Under the pieces are notes generated by a model that worked only from the letters and a program-made list of their open reading frames with translations, ran no database searches and was not told the origin of the DNA. A program made the translations under genes and the position numbers. DNA of 64,000 nucleotides from Pontimicrobium sp. SW4 (GTDB taxonomy: Bacteria; Bacteroidota; Bacteroidia; Flavobacteriales; Flavobacteriaceae), in contig NZ_CP157199.1 in the NCBI RefSeq assembly GCF_039954625.1, positions 992,001-1,056,000 on the forward strand, given 5' to 3'. This document shows positions 59,338 to 64,000 of the stretch, piece by piece (position 1 is the first letter of the stretch; every line of letters starts with the position of its first letter).

Positions 59338-60582
59338 ATGCCTAAACTTTTAATCATAGGCTTTGTATGGCCAGAACCTAAGAGTTCAGCAGCTGGAAGC
59401 CGAATGATGCAGTTAATTAACGTTTTTTTATCAGAAGATTATACTATTACTTTTGCGAGTCCTTGTGTAAAATCTGAAAATGCATTTAATCTTGACTCTT
59501 TAGGAGTAACTCAGAAAGAAATCGAACTAAATAATTCTAGTTTTGATGATTTTATATCTCAGTTAAAACCAGATATTGTTGTTTTTGATCGTTTCATGAT
59601 GGAAGAACAATTTGGTTGGCGAGTTGCTGAAAACCACCCAGAAGCGTTACGTATTCTAGACACCGAAGATTTACATTGTTTAAGAAAAGGTAGAGAGCAA
59701 GCCTTTAAGGATAAAAAGCCTTTTAATAAAACCTATTTGTTTAGGGATATTGCAAAGCGAGAAATAGCAAGCATTTATAGATGCGATTTGAGTTTAATTA
59801 TTTCAGAAGCCGAAATAACCATATTGCAAAACGATTTTGGTGTTTCGGAGAATATATTGCACTATCTACCATTTTTAGTGAATGGTATTTCAGAAGAAAA
59901 AAGCAAAGGTTTGCCATCGTTTAAAGCGCGTAAAAACTTTGTAACTATTGGTAATTTCTTACATCCTCCAAATTTGGATTCTGTTAGGTTTTTAAAAGAA
60001 CACATTTGGCCACAAATTACATCAAAATTAAAAGATGCAGAACTTCATATTTATGGAGCTTATGCTAATGAGAAGGTTAAGCAATATGAAGATAAAAAAA
60101 ATGGCTTTATCATTAAAGGCTATGTAGATGATGTAAATGAGGTGATGGCGAATGCTAAAGTGTGTTTGTCTCCTTTGCGGTTTGGAGCTGGTCTAAAAGG
60201 TAAGTTTTTTGATGCCATGCATAATGGAACTCCTTTTATAACAACCACTATTGGAGCAGAAGGTATTGTCGATGAGAATAGTGAACAACAATTTGTAACA
60301 GACCTAACTGAAAATATTGTAAAACATGCAGTAAATCTATATCAAAATGAAGAAATCTGGTTGAACCAACAAGAATTTGGTTTTAAACTTCTAAGAAAAA
60401 AGTATAATAAAAAACTTCATACAAGGCGTTTTTTAAATAAGTTAGAGGATGCATTTACAAATAAAGAAACAAATCGTTTAAATAATTTTTTAGGAAGCAT
60501 GTTGCAGCATCATAGTATGCAAAGTACTAAATTTATGTCGCGATGGATTGAAGAAAAAAACAAGGAATACATAAAGAAATAA
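59338..60582 (+). CDS. Glycosyltransferase, GT4/GT-B fold
   Basis: 414 residues. N-terminal half: G-F-V-W-P-E-P-K-S-S-A-A-G-S-R near 8-22 and D-R-F-M-M-E-E-Q near 82-89. C-terminal Rossmann half: F-V-T-I-G-N-F-L-H-P-P-N near 200-211, the G-Y-V-D-D-V-N-E loop near 260 and P-L-R-F-G-A-G-L-K-G-K near 280-290, followed by M-H-N-G-T-P-F-I-T-T, the nucleotide-sugar binding region of GT4 enzymes. No membrane span. The acceptor is unknown. It abuts the haem protein gene and is 2 bp from the flavoprotein gene. Confidence 0.82.
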   Translation: MPKLLIIGFVWPEPKSSAAGSRMMQLINVFLSEDYTITFASPCVKSENAFNLDSLGVTQKEIELNNSSFDDFISQLKPDIVVFDRFMMEEQFGWRVAENHPEALRILDTEDLHCLRKGREQAFKDKKPFNKTYLFRDIAKREIASIYRCDLSLIISEAEITILQNDFGVSENILHYLPFLVNGISEEKSKGLPSFKARKNFVTIGNFLHPPNLDSVRFLKEHIWPQITSKLKDAELHIYGAYANEKVKQYEDKKNGFIIKGYVDDVNEVMANAKVCLSPLRFGAGLKGKFFDAMHNGTPFITTTIGAEGIVDENSEQQFVTDLTENIVKHAVNLYQNEEIWLNQQEFGFKLLRKKYNKKLHTRRFLNKLEDAFTNKETNRLNNFLGSMLQHHSMQSTKFMSRWIEEKNKEYIKK

Positions 60583-60584
60583 TT

Positions 60585-61274
60585 ATGGAAGTAGCAGATC
60601 ATATCTTACTAAATGGATACAAACATGTGTTGTACGATTCTGTAAAGTTAACACAAGAGGAATCCATTAAAAAAAGTAAAGCGTTTTATGATTGGTTAGA
60701 AACCAGACGCTCAGTGAGAGAATATTCTAGCCAAGATATTCCAAAAGAAGTTATAGAGAATATTATAAAATCGGCTTCTACAGCTCCATCAGGAGCGCAC
60801 AAACAACCTTGGACATTCTGTGCTGTATCCAATCCTGAATTAAAGCACCAAATTAGATTGGCAGCCGAAGTTGAAGAACGTGAGACCTATAGCAAACGAA
60901 TGAGTGAGCGATGGAGAAAAGACCTAGCGCCTTTAGGAACAGACACTAATAAACCTTTTATAGATGAAGCGCCTTGGATTATTGTAGGCTTTAAGCGTGT
61001 GTATGAACATGATGGTGACGAACGCTATAATAATTACTATGTTAACGAGTCTATTGGTATTGCAAGTGGGTTTTTAATTACAGCTATCCATAATGCTGGC
61101 TTAGTAACTTTAACACATACGCCAAGTCCTATGAATTTTCTAACAAAGCTACTAGGCAGACCAAGTAACGAAAGAGCGTATTTATTATTACCAATAGGAT
61201 ACCCTAAGCAACCAGCATATGTGCCAGATTTAGATAGAAAACCTTTAGGAGAAGTGGCTGTTTTTTATGAGTAA
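60585..61274 (+). CDS. Nitroreductase-fold flavoprotein, iodotyrosine deiodinase (IYD)-like
   Basis: 229 residues. FMN-binding R-R-S-V-R-E-Y (41-47) and T-A-P-S-G-A-H-K-Q-P-W (66-76) match the nitroreductase fold. G-L-V-T-L-T-H-T-P-S, G-R-P-S-N-E-R and V-P-D-L-x-R-K-P-L match the IYD branch. The three residues that in IYD bind the amino acid part of halotyrosine are present at the right spacing: Glu98, Tyr102 (R-E-T-Y-S-K-R-M) and Lys123 (N-K-P-F-I-D). Predicted to reductively dehalogenate halotyrosines; human IYD has the membrane anchor that this soluble protein lacks. Third gene of the haem-glycosyltransferase operon. Confidence 0.85.
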   Translation: MEVADHILLNGYKHVLYDSVKLTQEESIKKSKAFYDWLETRRSVREYSSQDIPKEVIENIIKSASTAPSGAHKQPWTFCAVSNPELKHQIRLAAEVEERETYSKRMSERWRKDLAPLGTDTNKPFIDEAPWIIVGFKRVYEHDGDERYNNYYVNESIGIASGFLITAIHNAGLVTLTHTPSPMNFLTKLLGRPSNERAYLLLPIGYPKQPAYVPDLDRKPLGEVAVFYE

Positions 61275-61389
61275 ACAAAATAAAATGACCAACGATATAA
61301 AGAAGTAAGCGATATGTTAAGTAGGTTTAAGAACTTAAAACCACTTGATGTTGTATGCGTATTTTAAAACAAACTTAAATTATTTAATA

Positions 61390-61902
61390 ATGAAATTATC
61401 CTATTACTTGTTATGTTTAGTATTTATTATTGGTTTCTCTTGTAAAGAGAACAAAGCGGTTGATAAAAAAGAAGAAACTCTGGAGATAAGTATTAAAGAG
61501 AATGAAACTCAAATGAAAGCGTTGATGCAAAAGCATTTGGATGCCGTAAGCAATAAGGATATTGAAACATTAAAGTCTACCATGTCTCCAAAAGGGTATA
61601 TGCGACTTATTTTACCACAATCTGAAATCATGGAAGGTGTTGATGCTTTTATTAAGTATCACATAGATTGGTTTGCTGTAGATAATGGCTGGACTTTTGA
61701 AACTAAAATTTTGGAAACCAAAGTAGGAGCCACCTTAGGGATGGCAATTATAGAAATTGTTTATAGAGAACCTGATAGAAATGGCGAACCGTATTTTAAT
61801 AGAATGGTTGTAAGCTATGTGCTTGAAAAAACAGATGGTAATTGGTATGTTATAAAAGACCATGCGAGTTCTGTAGAAAAATCTACTGATAAAACTGAAT
61901 AA
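61390..61902 (+). CDS. NTF2-like (SnoaL/DUF4440-type) lipoprotein
   Basis: 170 residues from the ATG at 61390, which begins a clean lipoprotein signal (lipobox G-F-S-C, Cys18). The upstream in-frame start at 61345 would add 15 residues before it and is unlikely. NTF2-like fold: L-M-Q-K-H-L-D-A-V-S-N-K-D-I-E-T-L near 45-61, I-D-W-F-A near 96, and a final G-N-W-Y-V-I-K-D-H. Related in fold to the proteins at the left end but not a close copy. The cupin gene follows directly (stop and start adjacent). Confidence 0.75.
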   Translation: MKLSYYLLCLVFIIGFSCKENKAVDKKEETLEISIKENETQMKALMQKHLDAVSNKDIETLKSTMSPKGYMRLILPQSEIMEGVDAFIKYHIDWFAVDNGWTFETKILETKVGATLGMAIIEIVYREPDRNGEPYFNRMVVSYVLEKTDGNWYVIKDHASSVEKSTDKTE

Positions 61903-62274
61903 ATGAATAAACAGGTAATTATTATTTGTTGCGCGCTTGTTTTGTCAATGTCTTGTAAACAAGAACAGACTTTACCAGACCCTTATCAAGCTGGTTGGGA
62001 AGGCGAAAAAGTATGCGAAGTCCTTGAAGATAATAATGAGTTACGTGTTTTAAAATGCACGTTTCCACCAGGCGTAGGTCATGACAAGCATTACCATGAG
62101 CCACATTTTGGGTATGCATTGGTAGGAGGGACGTTTAAAATTGAAGAAGCTACTGGAACTAGAGAGGTTAGCTTTCCAACTGGGTTTTCTTGGAGTAAGG
62201 AGGTTGTTTCACAGCACCAAGTGCAGAACGTAGGCGATAGTACTGCAGTGTTTTTAATTATTGAGTATAAATAA
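61903..62274 (+). CDS. Cupin-domain lipoprotein
   Basis: 123 residues. Lipobox S-M-S-C-K (Cys18). A single cupin barrel (about 45-123) has motif 1 as G-H-D-K-H-Y-H-E-P-H-F-G (His60, His63, His65 and His68 available for metal), G-T-F-K-I-E near 76, and motif 2 around S-Q-H-Q-V-Q-N-V-G-D near 104. A metal-bound periplasmic cupin is likely; reaction unknown. It directly follows the NTF2-like gene and ends 11 bp before the attC-like element, in the orientation expected of an integron cassette gene. Confidence 0.82.
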   Translation: MNKQVIIICCALVLSMSCKQEQTLPDPYQAGWEGEKVCEVLEDNNELRVLKCTFPPGVGHDKHYHEPHFGYALVGGTFKIEEATGTREVSFPTGFSWSKEVVSQHQVQNVGDSTAVFLIIEYK

Positions 62275-62285
62275 TTGTGGTTTTT

Positions 62286-62418
62286 GTTTAACGGTATTGT
62301 GTAAGAATAGTTACGGTGTTAAAGACCTAATTTAGTAAAAAGAAACGAACCAGAGGAAAATCCGTAGGATTTTCCGAGTAGGCTAGAACTAAGCAACTAT
62401 TTTTACACGGTGTTGGGC
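62286..62418 (+). other. attC-like folded recombination site (integron cassette type)
   Basis: GTTTAAC (62286-62292) fits the RYYYAAC R'' box and GTTGGGC (62412-62418) fits the GTTRRRY R' box; the two are complementary with G-U pairs. Inside them 62299-62314 pairs with 62393-62408 (14 of 16). The variable centre contains a perfect hairpin, GGAAAATCC-GTA-GGATTTTCC (62355-62375). The 133-bp size is within the attC range. No integrase gene is in the window. Confidence 0.55.
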
Positions 62419-62425
62419 ACAGTAT

Positions 62426-64000
62426 TTATGCTTTTTTTATGTTTATAGCACAAGATCCTGTTTTATTTTCTCCCATTTCAAATGAGACTAATTGTCCGTT
62501 TTTTAAGTCTTTCCATTCTTTCCAATCAGCTATGTCAATAAAATCATAGCGATAAGCAAAGATTCTGTCATTTCCCGATTCTATAAAAACAAAGTTATTT
62601 TGCTCTTTGGTTTTTATTACGTTTCCTAGTTTTTTCTGCTGATTTGCCTCATAGTCAATGAGTGTATTCAAAGAATCATCTTTAAACTTTTCCTCAAATT
62701 TTAAAATGATTTTTTTCTTCAAATCTACGGTAAGGTCAATATATGAGTTGGTTTTTTTTACTAAATCCTTTATATATTCTCTGTTTTCATCAATTGAAAC
62801 AACAGGAATCATTCTCACAAAATGAAGTAATCCAATACTGAAATTTTTCGTCATCTTGTAGTCTACAATTGAATCATCAATACATTCTAAAAATAGTTCA
62901 AAGCCTTTCTTAAAATGACTAACTCCAACTATAATATCCGTTTGAATTAATAATTCACTCTTTCCCCTTTCAATGTAGTAAGATATAAGTTCGGTATTTG
63001 CAATTCTTAAATTTTTGGAATCTAATTCCACATTAGTTTTTAAGTTAACTATAACCTTAATGGCATTACTAAAATCTTGAGCCGTATTTAAACAGCGTGC
63101 AATTAAAAAAGCAGTAAATGGATGATTTGGTTTTTGGTCATATACTTTTCTTGCATATTTTAAAGCTCCATCTGTATCTTCAAGCTTAAACATTAAAAAT
63201 TGCGCATAATAATATAAAAGACGTATATTTTCTGGTGCAATTTCAAGACCTAATTGGTAATCTTCATCTGCACTTAACAAATCACCTTGAGTAGCTTTAA
63301 TGAATGCCCCAACTCTATAGACTTCAAAGAAATTTGGGTCGATATTTTTTGCTTCTTTTACTTTTAAAAGTGCATTTTCGTAGTCACCATTTTTGGAATA
63401 AAATAACGCTTCTTGCAAGAATTTAGCACTAACCATTTGGTTTTGATTATCATATACTAATGCGTTAAGAGCGAATTCATTATATTTTTGAACTTTATTA
63501 ATTTGTCTTATTCCAACATTTAATTCTTTTGATTTTTTGATATTTGCTTTAATATAAGATTCTTCAATTGGATATTTCTTTGAAAGAAAGTCTTTGGCAA
63601 AATCAGAGATATAATAAATAACTTCTTCGTAGTTATTCCCATCCTCAATTTGTCTAGAAATCAATGTGGTTTTAAACAGTTCAATTAAGTATTTTCTAAC
63701 CTCTAATGGCTTATAATCAGATAAATATATGATTTCCGCAATGGTTACCTTTTTTCTTGATGCTCTGATAGTTTTTAGAATAGAGATTGCTCCTTCAGAT
63801 AATTTTTCGTAAACGTTAGTAAGACAAAAATCTAGCAAGTCTTCTTTATTGTTTATTACTTCGTGTGGTGCGATTCCAGTTTCTACAGTACTCACAAACC
63901 ATTTAATGGCTAAAGGATTGAAATAGAGTTTTTCTGAAATATCAACTAAAGTCTTTTGAGGTAGCTTTAATAAAGTTTCACTATTTCTAATTCTTGCAAT
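62426..64000 (-). CDS. STAND-type NTPase C-terminal part: winged helix, TPR array, cold-shock-like domain (partial)
   Basis: The reading frame is open to the right edge (about 524 residues visible); a GTG at 63895 is an internal codon, not the start. The first visible residues include L-Y-F-N-P-L-A-I-K-W-F-V, matching the GxPLAI motif of NB-ARC/STAND ATPases. A winged-helix segment (V-Y-E-K-L-S-E-G-A-I-S-I-L-K) follows, then at least five TPR-like units (for example G-D-Y-E-N-A-L-L-K-V-K-E-A). The last 65 residues resemble an OB-fold cold-shock domain (N-N-F-V-F-I-E near RNP1, L-K-N-G-Q-L-V-S-F-E). The P-loop part lies outside. Possible defence or signalling protein. Confidence 0.7.
   Translation of the reverse strand: MARIRNSETLLKLPQKTLVDISEKLYFNPLAIKWFVSTVETGIAPHEVINNKEDLLDFCLTNVYEKLSEGAISILKTIRASRKKVTIAEIIYLSDYKPLEVRKYLIELFKTTLISRQIEDGNNYEEVIYYISDFAKDFLSKKYPIEESYIKANIKKSKELNVGIRQINKVQKYNEFALNALVYDNQNQMVSAKFLQEALFYSKNGDYENALLKVKEAKNIDPNFFEVYRVGAFIKATQGDLLSADEDYQLGLEIAPENIRLLYYYAQFLMFKLEDTDGALKYARKVYDQKPNHPFTAFLIARCLNTAQDFSNAIKVIVNLKTNVELDSKNLRIANTELISYYIERGKSELLIQTDIIVGVSHFKKGFELFLECIDDSIVDYKMTKNFSIGLLHFVRMIPVVSIDENREYIKDLVKKTNSYIDLTVDLKKKIILKFEEKFKDDSLNTLIDYEANQQKKLGNVIKTKEQNNFVFIESGNDRIFAYRYDFIDIADWKEWKDLKNGQLVSFEMGENKTGSCAINIKKA

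Noticed and set aside
61275..61389. Very short frame and a GGTTTAAG/CTTAAAACC hairpin between the IYD-like and NTF2-like genes
   Set aside because: Seven codons only, and a weak stem without a T run; no support for a gene or terminator.

Overview
The window looks like chromosomal DNA of a marine-type Flavobacteriaceae (Bacteroidota). Evidence: AT-rich sequence, no obvious Shine-Dalgarno sites, promoters of the TTG-N17-23-TAnnTTTG type, type IX secretion (T9SS) C-terminal domains ending in KxFVKQ or KKLIRQ, type B L31, a 950-residue CarB, and families typical of the group (DUF5916, DUF4252, DUF4199, DUF3307/SatD). I saw no rRNA, tRNA, CRISPR array, transposase or prophage.

Layout. 1-3.3 kb: secreted NTF2-like proteins around a DUF5916 outer-membrane protein. 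3.3-12 kb: a beta-oxidation operon read leftward (marR-fadN-fadA-fadE) with fadD upstream. Two four-helix-bundle (23S intervening-sequence-protein, IVP) genes, each inside imperfect inverted repeats, lie between the fad genes. 12-19 kb: a pentapeptide-repeat protein, purL (with an apparent in-frame repeat insertion), a secreted endonuclease I and an RsmB-type methyltransferase. 19-22 kb: a BNR-repeat lipoprotein and a three-gene ECF sigma module. 22-27.3 kb: DUF4199, glycosyltransferase, phosphohexomutase and MsbA-like ABC exporter. 27.4-38.7 kb: housekeeping genes (rpmE2, a GlmU-like protein, an oligopeptide-binding lipoprotein, mtaB, a lytic transglycosylase, rpmH, carB). 38.8-41.9 kb: three T9SS cargo proteins sharing one C-terminal domain, plus an ankyrin protein. 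41.9-47.1 kb: DUF3307/SatD, rmuC, a TPR lipoprotein and SCO. 47.2-52.6 kb: a vitamin B12 uptake locus, btuFCD leftward and a cobalamin-riboswitch-controlled btuB rightward. 52.7-58.8 kb: an S41 peptidase, a second ECF module with two DUF4252 proteins, purB coupled to a 54-residue membrane protein, and a helical-repeat protein. 58.9-61.3 kb: a tight operon of a haem-binding protein, a glycosyltransferase and an iodotyrosine-deiodinase-like flavoprotein. 61.4-64 kb: two lipoproteins, an attC-like structured element, and the C-terminal part of a STAND-type NTPase (winged helix, TPRs, cold-shock-like domain) that runs off the right edge.

The most interesting signals are non-coding or modular. They are the two IVP elements in the fad operon, the attC-like site next to the truncated STAND protein, an exact 14-bp-phased array of six half-sites over the satD promoter, twin palindromes over the marR-fad promoter, and a repeat family found in-frame in purL, in the mtaB leader and nested in the btuB terminator. 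Three genes too short for routine ORF calling were added: rpmH (53 aa), a 35-aa membrane peptide and a 54-aa membrane protein.
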